Assembly: GCA_947449515.1 (NCBI GenBank)
Contig: CANFSD010000014.1
Span: 1 to 19,066 of the forward strand
DNA from: Bacteroidota bacterium
GTDB taxonomy: Bacteria; Bacteroidota; Bacteroidia; UKL13-3
Reading direction: 5' to 3'
Length of the DNA stretch: 19,066 nucleotides
Shown: piece by piece, positions 7,544 through 14,881 of the stretch
Layout of the letters: each line of letters starts with the position of its first letter
How positions within the stretch are numbered: the stretch's first letter is position 1
Notes under the pieces: generated by a model
What the model saw: the letters and a program-made list of their open reading frames with translations, nothing else
The model's database searches: none
Told to the model about the DNA's origin: nothing
Translations under genes and position numbers: made by a program

Positions 7544-8076
7544 AATCCTGCGCGTTCTGCAGCTTTTTTAATTACCATCAATCCTTCTTCAAAACCTTGT
7601 TCGGTGGCGCTAATTTTGCTTGGCAACATAAACCTGTATAAAGGATTCATTCCTACATCTCCTTCATCTACCCAAGTTAATTGCGTGTGGTTACCAAGCA
7701 TCTTAAATTCAAATGTTTGGTTAATGGCCATAGCTCCTTCATTGATGGAAAGACGATAAGTTATTTTTTCATTTGGAACACTTTGTATAATTCTAAAGCT
7801 TCCATTACCAATGAGACCCCCTCTAAAATATTGTGCGGCACCAATGCCCGATTTGTTTTTAGAATAAAAGAAAACCATTGAGCTATCTACATTGGTATTC
7901 CAAGGGCTCCAATCCGACCAGTTTTCTATGTGGTTGAGGTAATCATAAGTTTGCTGAATAGATCTGTTAACGACCGTTGATTTTTCGATTTTATAGGTAT
8001 GCGGAAAAAACAAGGAGACTAAGAAAACCAGGCCAAAAAAGCCCATTATTCCCACAAAAATATTAAATAACTTCAT
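7540..8076 (-). CDS. SRPBCC (START/polyketide-cyclase-like) family protein
   Basis: A 178-residue protein with one N-terminal hydrophobic helix (residues about 3-23, starting MKLFNIFVGIMGFFGLVFLV), then a SRPBCC-type ligand-binding fold. Family marks are STVVNRSIQQTYDYLNHIENWSDWSPW, where the Trp-rich run follows the first helix, QTFEFKMLGNHTQLTWVDEGDV, and a C-terminal long helix (EQGFEEGLMVIKKAAE). Members bind hydrophobic ligands or act as unspecific membrane-linked factors; the ligand here is unknown. The frame opens 9 codons earlier at 8103, but the ATG at 8074-8076 starts the helix neatly and lies just after a -7-like box. It stands alone, with convergent and divergent neighbours. Confidence 0.82.
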   Translation of the reverse strand: MKLFNIFVGIMGFFGLVFLVSLFFPHTYKIEKSTVVNRSIQQTYDYLNHIENWSDWSPWNTNVDSSMVFFYSKNKSGIGAAQYFRGGLIGNGSFRIIQSVPNEKITYRLSINEGAMAINQTFEFKMLGNHTQLTWVDEGDVGMNPLYRFMLPSKISATEQGFEEGLMVIKKAAERAGF

Positions 8077-8091
8077 AGATATTGTTTGACG

Positions 8092-8099
8092 CAAACTTA
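8092..8099 (-). promoter_or_regulatory. Possible -7 box of the SRPBCC gene
   Basis: Reading on the minus strand, TAAGTTTG matches TAnnTTTG and lies 15 bases before the ATG at 8076. I found no good TTG at the -33 distance, so support is weak. The fit also supports 8076 rather than 8103 as the start codon, since 8103 would lie upstream of the box. Confidence 0.25.
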
Positions 8100-8124
8100 G
8101 CACTTCATGGCCTTATTTGAAAAT

Positions 8125-8134
8125 TCGTCGACGA
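8125..8134. promoter_or_regulatory. GC-rich 10-bp palindrome between divergent genes
   Basis: TCGTCGACGA is a perfect palindrome in an otherwise AT-rich spacer between the SRPBCC gene and the LiaF-like gene. It lies about 25 bases upstream of the SRPBCC -7 box and about 45 bases upstream of the -33 box of the LiaF-like gene, where an activator or repressor could act. A single palindrome of this length can arise by chance. Confidence 0.2.
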
Positions 8135-8178
8135 TTACTTTGGTTTTAACTATAAATTGGAACTTTCAAACTAAAATT

Positions 8179-8209
8179 TTGTGGCAGAACATAAACAATA
8201 GTAGCTTTG
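8179..8209 (+). promoter_or_regulatory. Promoter of the LiaF-like / kinase / regulator operon
   Basis: TTG at 8179-8181, an exact 20-base spacer, then TAGCTTTG at 8202-8209, a full match to the Bacteroidota consensus. The start site would be near 8215, about 14 bases before the ATG at 8229. This is the best promoter match in the window. Confidence 0.5.
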
Positions 8210-8228
8210 AAGTACTAATTGAATCATT

Positions 8229-8966
8229 ATGGAAGAATACAAAAACAATTGGGCCAAAGCGCACCAACGTGGTAGAATTATCAGTGGTATTATTTTAATC
8301 ATTGTAGGTTCTTTGTTCTTTGCTAGAAAATTGGGGATCGAATTTCCAGATTGGTTATTTTCATGGCCAATGTTTTTTATAAGCCTTGGATTTTATGTGG
8401 GTGGTAAACATAATTTTAGCAATCCAAGTTGGCTTATTTTAGTGGGATTGGGAAGTGTTTTAATGTTGGAAAGATTTTATCCGAGCATTCAAATTCATGA
8501 GTTTTTTTGGCCGGTAGTATTAATTGCCATAGGTGCATTTTTAATTGTTAAACCTAGAAGAAATAGATATGCGAGGTGGATGAATGCAAAAGAAATGGCG
8601 AATTGTATGAGTTCTGAAACCAATGAAAATAAAATTGAAATAAATGCCGTAATGGGTGGTGTAAAAAAAGTAGTTTTGTCAAAAGATTTTAGCGGTGGAG
8701 AGGTAAATTGCGTAATGGGTGGGGCAGAGATAAACCTTACCCAAGCAGATATGCTAGGCACAGCAGTTATAGAAATTAACAATGTGTTTGGCGGAACCAA
8801 ATTAGTAGTTCCAGCAAACTGGGAAGTGCAAAGTGAAGTAATGGTGGTATTAGGTGGCGTAGAAGATAAACGCCCAAGGGTTTCTGATAACCTTTCTGCC
8901 AATATGAAGCGCCTTGTGCTTAAAGGAAATTGCATTTTTGGCGGAATAGATATTAAATCCTATTAA
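8229..8966 (+). CDS. LiaF-like envelope-stress membrane protein
   Basis: The 245-residue protein has two halves. Residues about 17-108 hold four hydrophobic segments (17-35, 42-58, 66-82, 91-108) of the LiaI/LiaF transmembrane type, with WP pairs before two of them. After a cytosolic linker, residues 135-245 form a beta-repeat domain with five V/I-x-G-G turns: VMGG 141, VMGG 162, VFGG 186, VLGG 207 and IFGG 236. This is the pattern of the LiaF C-terminal domain. In Firmicutes, LiaF holds the LiaS kinase inactive until cell-wall or membrane damage. The kinase gene begins 11 bases downstream, so a similar inhibitor role is likely here, though unproven. The start is a good ATG 14 bases after the predicted transcription start. 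Confidence 0.85.
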   Translation: MEEYKNNWAKAHQRGRIISGIILIIVGSLFFARKLGIEFPDWLFSWPMFFISLGFYVGGKHNFSNPSWLILVGLGSVLMLERFYPSIQIHEFFWPVVLIAIGAFLIVKPRRNRYARWMNAKEMANCMSSETNENKIEINAVMGGVKKVVLSKDFSGGEVNCVMGGAEINLTQADMLGTAVIEINNVFGGTKLVVPANWEVQSEVMVVLGGVEDKRPRVSDNLSANMKRLVLKGNCIFGGIDIKSY

Positions 8967-8977
8967 TCTTTACAATT

Positions 8978-10024
8978 TTGTTTTCTACCCTTTCAAAAAA
9001 ACGTTTGTTACTTAACCTGGTCACCTTTGGCCTGGTATGGAACTTCTTGTATGTTTATGTATTGGTAGATTTTAATATTGCCTTATCTATAGCGTTTGTT
9101 GATAGTTTATTTACACACCTTCCTTTTGTTTTCACTGCCTTTTTGGTTTTTATTACGCTTAAATATTACCAGCCGAGTAAAGAAAATTTTTTCTACCTAA
9201 GGGTTTGGGTATTGTTGTTGGCTATTGGAAATACTATAGTAATTGTTAATGGCCTTGGTTTTATTTATGCATCCAATAGTGAGTACCTGGCATTTATTGA
9301 AAAGAGTTTGGTGCTCCGTTTTTGTTACCAATTGCTATTGGGTGCCATTATTACTTTATTGCTTTGGTTGCTCAATTACTTGCAAGATCATGGTTTTACC
9401 AAAGACAGGGCGCAAGAAAGTGAACGAATAGCCAAAGAGGCTGAATTGTATTATTTACGCCAACAATTACAACCGCACTTTTTGTTTAATAGTTTGAACT
9501 CTATTAGTGCTTTGGCGGGTTCCAAGCCAGAGCAAGCAAGAAAAATGATTGAACAGTTGTCTGAATTTTTACGTCATACTTTGCGCAAAGATGAACAACA
9601 ATTGATTTCTTTAAGTGATGAATTGCACCAATTGAATTTGTATTTAGAAATTGAAAAAGTTCGTTTTGGTTCGCGGTTAAAATCATCAATTATTTGTGAT
9701 CCAAATTGCCAAAATCTCTTATTACCTGTTTTAATATTACAACCCTTGGTAGAGAATGCAATTAAATTTGGTTTATATGATACCCTGGGCGAAGTTGAAA
9801 TTTCTATAGAGGTTAAAGCCCCTTCAAAGCATATTTTACAAGTAAACATCTCTAATCCATTTGATCCTGCAAGCGCCATTAAAACAAGAGGTACAGGCTT
9901 TGGATTGGATTCAATTAAACGCAGGCTTTACCTGTTGTTTGCTAATAATAATTTGGTTCGAACCGAAATTCACGAAAATATTTTTACAGTTAGCGTAAGC
10001 ATTCCACAAAATGAAAAATTATAG
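8978..10024 (+). CDS. LytS/YpdA-type sensor histidine kinase
   Basis: A membrane histidine kinase of 348 residues. Four hydrophobic helices lie at about 11-30, 36-61, 74-97 and 110-134 with short loops and no large sensor domain, so it may sense within the membrane or via the LiaF-like partner. A coiled linker (141-163) leads to the His_kinase domain: H-box LQPHFLFNSLN with phospho-acceptor His167, N-box LQPLVENAIKFG (254-265) and G-box GTGFGL (305-310). The start is a TTG at 8978: the frame holds no ATG until about residue 190, and only ATT at 8975 competes. The 3' end overlaps the response regulator by 14 bases, so the two are co-translated partners. Confidence 0.92.
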   Translation: MFSTLSKKRLLLNLVTFGLVWNFLYVYVLVDFNIALSIAFVDSLFTHLPFVFTAFLVFITLKYYQPSKENFFYLRVWVLLLAIGNTIVIVNGLGFIYASNSEYLAFIEKSLVLRFCYQLLLGAIITLLLWLLNYLQDHGFTKDRAQESERIAKEAELYYLRQQLQPHFLFNSLNSISALAGSKPEQARKMIEQLSEFLRHTLRKDEQQLISLSDELHQLNLYLEIEKVRFGSRLKSSIICDPNCQNLLLPVLILQPLVENAIKFGLYDTLGEVEISIEVKAPSKHILQVNISNPFDPASAIKTRGTGFGLDSIKRRLYLLFANNNLVRTEIHENIFTVSVSIPQNEKL

Positions 10025-10748
10025 TTGTATCCTAATAGATGATGAATTGTTGGCAAGATCTCTGGTGAGAGAATACTTGCAGGATTTTCCTTTTATAAAT
10101 ATTTTACACGAATGTGGTGATGGGTTTGAAGGCCTTAAAGCCATACAAAATTTACAACCCGATTTTATTTTTTTAGATATTCAAATGCCTAAAATAAACG
10201 GCTTTGAAATGTTAGAGTTGTTAGACAATCCTCCTCCAGTAATTTTTACCACTGCTTTTGATTCTTATGCCATGCAGGCTTTTGAAACGCATGCCTTAGA
10301 TTACCTACTAAAGCCAATTGCCAAGGATAGGTTTGCCAAAGCTATTTCAAAAATGTTGGTGCAATTAGGGAATGCAACAGAAAATCCTATTGCCGAAATT
10401 TTGGCAGATGCCAATTTTAACCAAGACGATTCCATACAAAGAATTGTAGTTAAGCATCACCATGAGGTAATTGTTTTGCCTTTGCAGGATGTAAAATATT
10501 TTGAAGCCTACGGCGATTATATCAAAATACATACGGCTACCCAAACATTCCTTAAAAAGAAAACAATGGCCTATTTTGAAAAAGGATTGGCCGCAAAGGA
10601 TTTCATTCGCGTACACCGATCTTATATTATTCCAACCCAGCAGATTCAAAAAATAGATCCGCCAGATTTTGTAGTCATCAAGGACGGCGAAAAAATACCC
10701 TTGAGTAAAACGGGTTATGTAAAATTAAAAACAGTTTTAGGTTTATAA
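10011..10748 (+). CDS. LytTR-family response regulator
   Basis: A 245-residue DNA-binding regulator. The receiver domain (1-115) has the acidic pair Asp10-Asp11, phospho-acceptor Asp56 in FLDIQMP, Thr80-Thr81 and Lys101-Pro102, all as expected. The LytTR DNA-binding domain occupies about 143-245, with YFEAYGDYIKIHT, FIRVHRSYIIP and the closing IPLSKTGYVKLK. LytTR proteins bind paired direct repeats upstream of promoters. It is surely activated by the kinase just upstream. Targets are not shown by the sequence, but the operon promoter itself is a candidate. Its last two codons (TTA TAA) are a palindrome shared with the end of sucA. Confidence 0.94.
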   Translation: MKNYSCILIDDELLARSLVREYLQDFPFINILHECGDGFEGLKAIQNLQPDFIFLDIQMPKINGFEMLELLDNPPPVIFTTAFDSYAMQAFETHALDYLLKPIAKDRFAKAISKMLVQLGNATENPIAEILADANFNQDDSIQRIVVKHHHEVIVLPLQDVKYFEAYGDYIKIHTATQTFLKKKTMAYFEKGLAAKDFIRVHRSYIIPTQQIQKIDPPDFVVIKDGEKIPLSKTGYVKLKTVLGL

Positions 10749-13454
10749 AGTAAAGGCAGCATCTATAATTGCCAATTGCTCTACAGCATGTACTTTGCTA
10801 TATCCAGTAGCTGGCGAAGCACTAGATTCTCTAGAAATACGTTTGAGTTTTAAGTTAGCATCCCAACGCATTAAGTTTAACCACGCGCCCATATTTTTTG
10901 GTTCTTCTTGTACCCAACAGAATTCTGCTCCAGCATATTTAGAATAAATAATTTCTAATTGTTTTTCTGGCATTGGATACAATTGTTCTAACCTTACAAT
11001 GGCTATATCTTTTCTGTTTTCTTTTTGTTGTCTTTCCAACAATTCATAATAGATTTTGCCTGTACACAATAAAACGCGTTTCACTTCTTTGGCTTTAACA
11101 CTTGCATCGTCTATTACTTCTTGGAATCCGCCAGAAGTAAAATCTTCTAATTTACTCACACATGCGGGATGGCGTAATAAACTTTTTGGTGTCATTACTA
11201 CCAATGGTATGCGGGTGTCTTTTCTATGCAATTGTCTGCGTAAAGCATGGAAATAATTTGCGGGTGTGGTAATATTACATACTTGCATGTTCCAATTGGC
11301 TGCCAATTGTAAAAATCGTTCTACGCGCGCCGATGAATGCTCTGGTCCTTGGCCTTCATAACCATGAGGCAAAAGGAGGGTAAGGCCACTAAAGGTTTTC
11401 CATTTTGCACTTGCGCTGGCAATGTATTGGTCGATAATAATTTGAGCACCATTGGCAAAATCTCCAAATTGGGCTTCCCAAATGGTAAGGTCGTTTGGCG
11501 TAACCATACTGTAACCATATTCAAAACCTAAAACGGCATATTCACTCAAAAGAGAATTGTGAAAAAACACTTTGCCTTTTTTGTTCTTTCCTAGGCTGTC
11601 AAAGGTATTATATGCGGCATCAGAATCTTCTTGTCTAATAATAGCATGTCTATGGCTAAAGGTTCCTCTTTCGCAATCTTGCCCGGTCATGCGCACTCTG
11701 TGTCCTTCATTGCTCAGGGTTGCATAAGCCAATAATTCACCCATTGCCCAATCATAATTGTTTGTACCAATCATGGCTTTGCGGTCTTTCATCAATTTTT
11801 CAATTTTAGAAAAGGCCTTAAAGTTGCTTGGAATATTGGTAAGTTGGTCTGCTAATTCTTTGAATAAATTAGCATCAACAGCAGTTACAGGTGAGCTTTC
11901 AAAATCTTCTCTTGCTGCGGGTCTAAAGCCGTTCCAAACATCTTTTACAAAGTTTTTTACTTTAGCAGGTTTAGCTGTTTTAGATGTTTCTAGTTTTTCT
12001 TGAAGCATGCTTCTAAAACTGGCTTCCATTTCTTTGGCCAATTCTGCTTCAATACTTCCACCGGCCATTAATTTTTTGTTATAGAGCTCACGTGGATTTA
12101 CTTGCGCTGCTATGGCTTTGTATAAAACTGGTTGGGTAAAACGTGGCTCATCGCCTTCATTGTGTCCATATTTGCGGTAACCCAATAAATCAATAAAAAC
12201 ATCACTGTTAAATTCTTGGCGGTATTCCATTGCCAATTTAACGGTATAAACTACTGCTTCAACATCATCTGCGTTTACGTGAAAAACAGGGCACAAAGTT
12301 GTTTTAGCCACATCTGTACAATAGGTGGATGTACGTGCATCTGTATAATTGGTAGTAAAACCAATTTGGTTATTGGCAACAATATGAATGCAACCGCCAA
12401 CCGAATAAGCGCTTAAACCAGCCATTTGCAACACTTCATAGACAATTCCTTGGCCAGCCACAGAGGCATCGCCATGAATTAAAATAGGAGCTACTTTATC
12501 AATATCGTTTTTGTAATTACCTTCTAATTTTGCGCGTGTAATACCTTTTACAACAGGGTTTACAGTTTCTAAATGGGAAGGGTTTGCGCATAAACTCAAT
12601 TTTACTTTTTTACCCTTATGCGTTTTTACCTCACTTGAAAAACCCATGTGGTATTTCACATCTCCTTCAAAAATACCGTCATCTTCGGCAGATTTTCCTT
12701 CAAACTCTTTAAAAATTTCGTCGTAAGTTTTGTTGAGGGTATTGGCCAACACATTCAGTCTACCGCGGTGTGCCATCCCTAAAACAAATTCTTCTACACC
12801 TAAATCTGCCCCCGATTCAATTACAAAATCTAAAGCCGGAATGAGGGTTTCTAAACCTTCCAAACTAAATCTTTTCTGACCAACAAATTTGGTATGTAGG
12901 AAATTTTCGAAAATGGTAGCTTGGTTTAATTTAAAAAGGATATGGCGTTTTTCGTCCAATGTAAGTTGCGGGGTGTTTTTGCCCGTTTCCATTTTGGCTT
13001 TGAGCCATTCTAATTTTTTGGGTTGGCGCACAAACATAAATTCTGCTCCAATGCTTTGGCAATAAGTTTGCTCGAGGTGAGCAACAATGTCTTTTAATTT
13101 TGCTTTTCCCAAGCCAATTTCGGCGCCAGCAGTAAAAGATTTTTCCAAATCGGCTTTGCTCAAGCCAAAGTTCTCAATGGCCAAGGTTGGGGTGTATTGT
13201 CTTCTTTCTCTTACCGGATTGGTTTTGGTAAACAAGTGACCACGTGTGCGGTAGCCTTGAATGAGGTTCAAGACATGAATTTCTTTGAGTGCTTCTTCAG
13301 AAACGGGACCTACATTTTGGTTCGAACCGAGGGTAAATCCTTCAAAAAATTTCTTCCAACCAAAGTCAACAGATTCAGGGTCAAGGAGGTATTGTTGGTG
13401 AAGCGCATCAATGGCCGAAACGTCGGCATTAGAAATATAAGAGAAATGATCCAT
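10743..13454 (-). CDS. sucA: 2-oxoglutarate dehydrogenase E1 component (SucA)
   Basis: The thiamine-diphosphate-dependent E1 subunit decarboxylates 2-oxoglutarate and passes the succinyl group to the E2 lipoyl domain in the TCA cycle. The 903 residues show the family landmarks in order: the N-terminal E2-contact segment (YLLDPESVDFGWKKFFEGF, about 22-40), HRGRLNVLAN (229-238), HGDASVAGQGIVYE (327-340), NNQIGFTT (361-368), VNADD (393-397), GYRKYGHNEGDEPRFTQP (425-442), GQDCERGTFSHRHA (591-604), EAQFGDFANGAQ (660-671) and HGYEGQGPEHSSAR (697-710). The frame runs to 13487, but the ATG at 13452-13454 begins the conserved MDHFSYISNAD start. Downstream lies an opposing gene, so the E2 gene (sucB/odhB) is not next to it here. 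Confidence 0.97.
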   Translation of the reverse strand: MDHFSYISNADVSAIDALHQQYLLDPESVDFGWKKFFEGFTLGSNQNVGPVSEEALKEIHVLNLIQGYRTRGHLFTKTNPVRERRQYTPTLAIENFGLSKADLEKSFTAGAEIGLGKAKLKDIVAHLEQTYCQSIGAEFMFVRQPKKLEWLKAKMETGKNTPQLTLDEKRHILFKLNQATIFENFLHTKFVGQKRFSLEGLETLIPALDFVIESGADLGVEEFVLGMAHRGRLNVLANTLNKTYDEIFKEFEGKSAEDDGIFEGDVKYHMGFSSEVKTHKGKKVKLSLCANPSHLETVNPVVKGITRAKLEGNYKNDIDKVAPILIHGDASVAGQGIVYEVLQMAGLSAYSVGGCIHIVANNQIGFTTNYTDARTSTYCTDVAKTTLCPVFHVNADDVEAVVYTVKLAMEYRQEFNSDVFIDLLGYRKYGHNEGDEPRFTQPVLYKAIAAQVNPRELYNKKLMAGGSIEAELAKEMEASFRSMLQEKLETSKTAKPAKVKNFVKDVWNGFRPAAREDFESSPVTAVDANLFKELADQLTNIPSNFKAFSKIEKLMKDRKAMIGTNNYDWAMGELLAYATLSNEGHRVRMTGQDCERGTFSHRHAIIRQEDSDAAYNTFDSLGKNKKGKVFFHNSLLSEYAVLGFEYGYSMVTPNDLTIWEAQFGDFANGAQIIIDQYIASASAKWKTFSGLTLLLPHGYEGQGPEHSSARVERFLQLAANWNMQVCNITTPANYFHALRRQLHRKDTRIPLVVMTPKSLLRHPACVSKLEDFTSGGFQEVIDDASVKAKEVKRVLLCTGKIYYELLERQQKENRKDIAIVRLEQLYPMPEKQLEIIYSKYAGAEFCWVQEEPKNMGAWLNLMRWDANLKLKRISRESSASPATGYSKVHAVEQLAIIDAAFTL

Positions 13455-13467
13455 GTATGTCCGTAAA

Positions 13468-13480
13468 ATTTGCGCCAAAT
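13468..13480. promoter_or_regulatory. Inverted repeat in the sucA leader
   Basis: ATTTG, three bases, then CAAAT form a short dyad 13 bases upstream of the sucA start, overlapping the proposed -7 box. It could be an operator, but the arms are only 5 bp and AT-rich. Confidence 0.15.
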
Positions 13481-13483
13481 ATA
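13476..13483 (-). promoter_or_regulatory. Possible -7 box of sucA
   Basis: On the minus strand, TATATTTG matches TAnnTTTG and ends 21 bases before the sucA ATG at 13454. No clear TTG lies at the right distance upstream. The 80-base spacer to the hydrolase gene also holds no recognisable hairpin terminator, so read-through from the upstream operon cannot be excluded. Confidence 0.3.
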
Positions 13484-13534
13484 GCACAATACGGGCATTG
13501 ACTTGTGTAAAAAATTTGTTTTAAAGTCCTAATT

Positions 13535-14860
13535 TTAATGGTTTGAAAGCCAGTCGCAAATGTCTTTCACCAAATAATCCGGCAGGTTTCCTTTGAGGTA
13601 ATATTCACTATAGGTAGAGGCAACCTCGCCAGAATAGAACAAATGGTTGAGTTTAGGATAGTTCTTAATGGTAACATTTGGGTTCTTATCCAATGTCTTA
13701 TGCCATAGTTCCAAATTCTCCATGTTCACTTGGTAATCGCGATCGCCATGTAAAATTAGCATTGGTTTTTTGAGCTTTTTGCTTACTTCTAAATGCTTGT
13801 ATTTATTAAGCCAAACCCAATAAGTAGCCTGCACGCTGTATGGCATTCTATCATGCTCCGTTAAAGGATTTAATTTTTTATCCATGCTGCGAATAGCATT
13901 TATGGTTTGGGCATCGTATTCTGGTTTTTTATTTGGGGTAACGGTGCTCAAATATTTGTATTGGTCAATCATCATTTCTTGGGTCCTTTTAGCATTGGCG
14001 CCCAACATAATAATTCCTCTAACGTCATTTCTTTCTTTTGCCACAAGTGGTGCAAGCATGCCACCTTGGCCATGACCCAAAATATAAATTTTTTGAGGAT
14101 CAACATCCGGTAAAGTTTTTAAAGTATCAATAGACCGGTAGAGGTCGTCCAATAAATCTTCCCTTGGTGTAAAAGTTTCATAGGCAGCTTTATCACGCGC
14201 CAAATAAATGCCATAATTGTTTGATCTTTTCTCATACCTAAAAACTGCAAACCCTTTACTAGCAAGTCCCCAAGCCAAATCTTTGTATGGCTTGTTCTCT
14301 TCGTACGAACCGTCTTTATCTGTAGGTCCTGCCTCCACAACAATAATTACCAAGGGTGCTTTAGCTAGGTCATTTGGCATGGTAAGGATTCCTGGCAAAT
14401 CATAAAAGCCATTGTGAACTGTAATTTTTCTTTCTAAAAATTTAGTTACATCACAATAATCTGGCGCCACATAAATTTTATGTGCTGGCATAAAGGATAT
14501 ATATATAATATTACCTTGTTCGTTGTAACTTATATTGAAAATATAGGGTAAGTACTCAAAATTTATTTTGTAGGCAATGAAGTTATAGTATTGGTTCTTC
14601 TCATAGTTTACCACTTTAGCACTTACAAAATTACCGTATGTTCCCAGTAGCTCATTCCAATCGCGCTCAAGGGTTATGGCAGAATAATAGCTTCTATATA
14701 GGGTATCCACCTTGGCTTCAATTTGCGCAAATTTCTTATTTACAAAAAGGTCAAGCACCTCTTTGCCTTTTTCATTGGCAATGGTAAAGTCTGATGCAAA
14801 AAGGCTAGTTGAAAATAAGCTTGCTTGGAATAGGAGAAGGAAAAATAATTTTCTGATCAT
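13535..14860 (-). CDS. Alpha/beta-hydrolase-fold protein lacking the nucleophile serine
   Basis: An exported 441-residue protein: signal peptide at 1-22 (MIRKLFFLLLFQASLFSTSLFA), a DUF3887-like N-terminal domain (about 24-135), then an alpha/beta-hydrolase domain (about 145-440). Family marks include AGPTDKDGS (177-185), NKPYKDLAWGLASKG (189-203), FRYEKRS (207-213), ILHGDRDYQV (369-378) and LNHLF (404-408). The nucleophile elbow, normally G-H-S-x-G, reads GHGQGG at 262-267, so position 264 is Gly (codon GGC at 14069-14071) where Ser is expected. The likely Asp375 and His406 remain. A serine codon AGC is one base away. It is the last gene of the polysaccharide run, 21 bases after the phosphatase. 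It may be a non-catalytic binding protein or recently inactivated. Confidence 0.87.
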   Translation of the reverse strand: MIRKLFFLLLFQASLFSTSLFASDFTIANEKGKEVLDLFVNKKFAQIEAKVDTLYRSYYSAITLERDWNELLGTYGNFVSAKVVNYEKNQYYNFIAYKINFEYLPYIFNISYNEQGNIIYISFMPAHKIYVAPDYCDVTKFLERKITVHNGFYDLPGILTMPNDLAKAPLVIIVVEAGPTDKDGSYEENKPYKDLAWGLASKGFAVFRYEKRSNNYGIYLARDKAAYETFTPREDLLDDLYRSIDTLKTLPDVDPQKIYILGHGQGGMLAPLVAKERNDVRGIIMLGANAKRTQEMMIDQYKYLSTVTPNKKPEYDAQTINAIRSMDKKLNPLTEHDRMPYSVQATYWVWLNKYKHLEVSKKLKKPMLILHGDRDYQVNMENLELWHKTLDKNPNVTIKNYPKLNHLFYSGEVASTYSEYYLKGNLPDYLVKDICDWLSNH

Positions 14861-14881
14861 GACACAAAGTTAAGGTGTCAT
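14859..14881 (-). promoter_or_regulatory. Hairpin enclosing the hydrolase start codon, with a -7-like box
   Basis: A perfect 7-bp inverted repeat (ATGACAC at 14859-14865, GTGTCAT at 14875-14881) with a 9-base loop fills the 21-base gap between the phosphatase stop and the hydrolase start. In the transcript, one arm covers part of the hydrolase AUG (14858-14860), so it could limit translation. The minus strand also reads TAACTTTG (14872-14865), a full TAnnTTTG match, which would give a nearly leaderless transcript. No -33 TTG is visible. Confidence 0.35.

Noticed and set aside
8107..8298. 63-residue plus-strand frame across the spacer before the LiaF-like gene
   Set aside because: It spans the predicted promoter and runs into the LiaF-like gene in another frame; composition looks random.
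8495..8935. 146-residue minus-strand frame inside the LiaF-like gene
   Set aside because: Its Pro/Thr/Ser-rich repeats are the antisense of the GG turns of the LiaF-like domain; no family likeness.
9574..9879. 101-residue minus-strand frame in the histidine kinase
   Set aside because: It lies wholly opposite the conserved kinase core and resembles no known protein.
13455..13487. Longer sucA start
   Set aside because: The extra 11 residues precede the conserved MDHFSYISNAD start and cover the proposed promoter box.
13489..13534. Possible rho-independent terminator after the hydrolase gene
   Set aside because: There are T runs, but no GC-rich stem that could form a hairpin.
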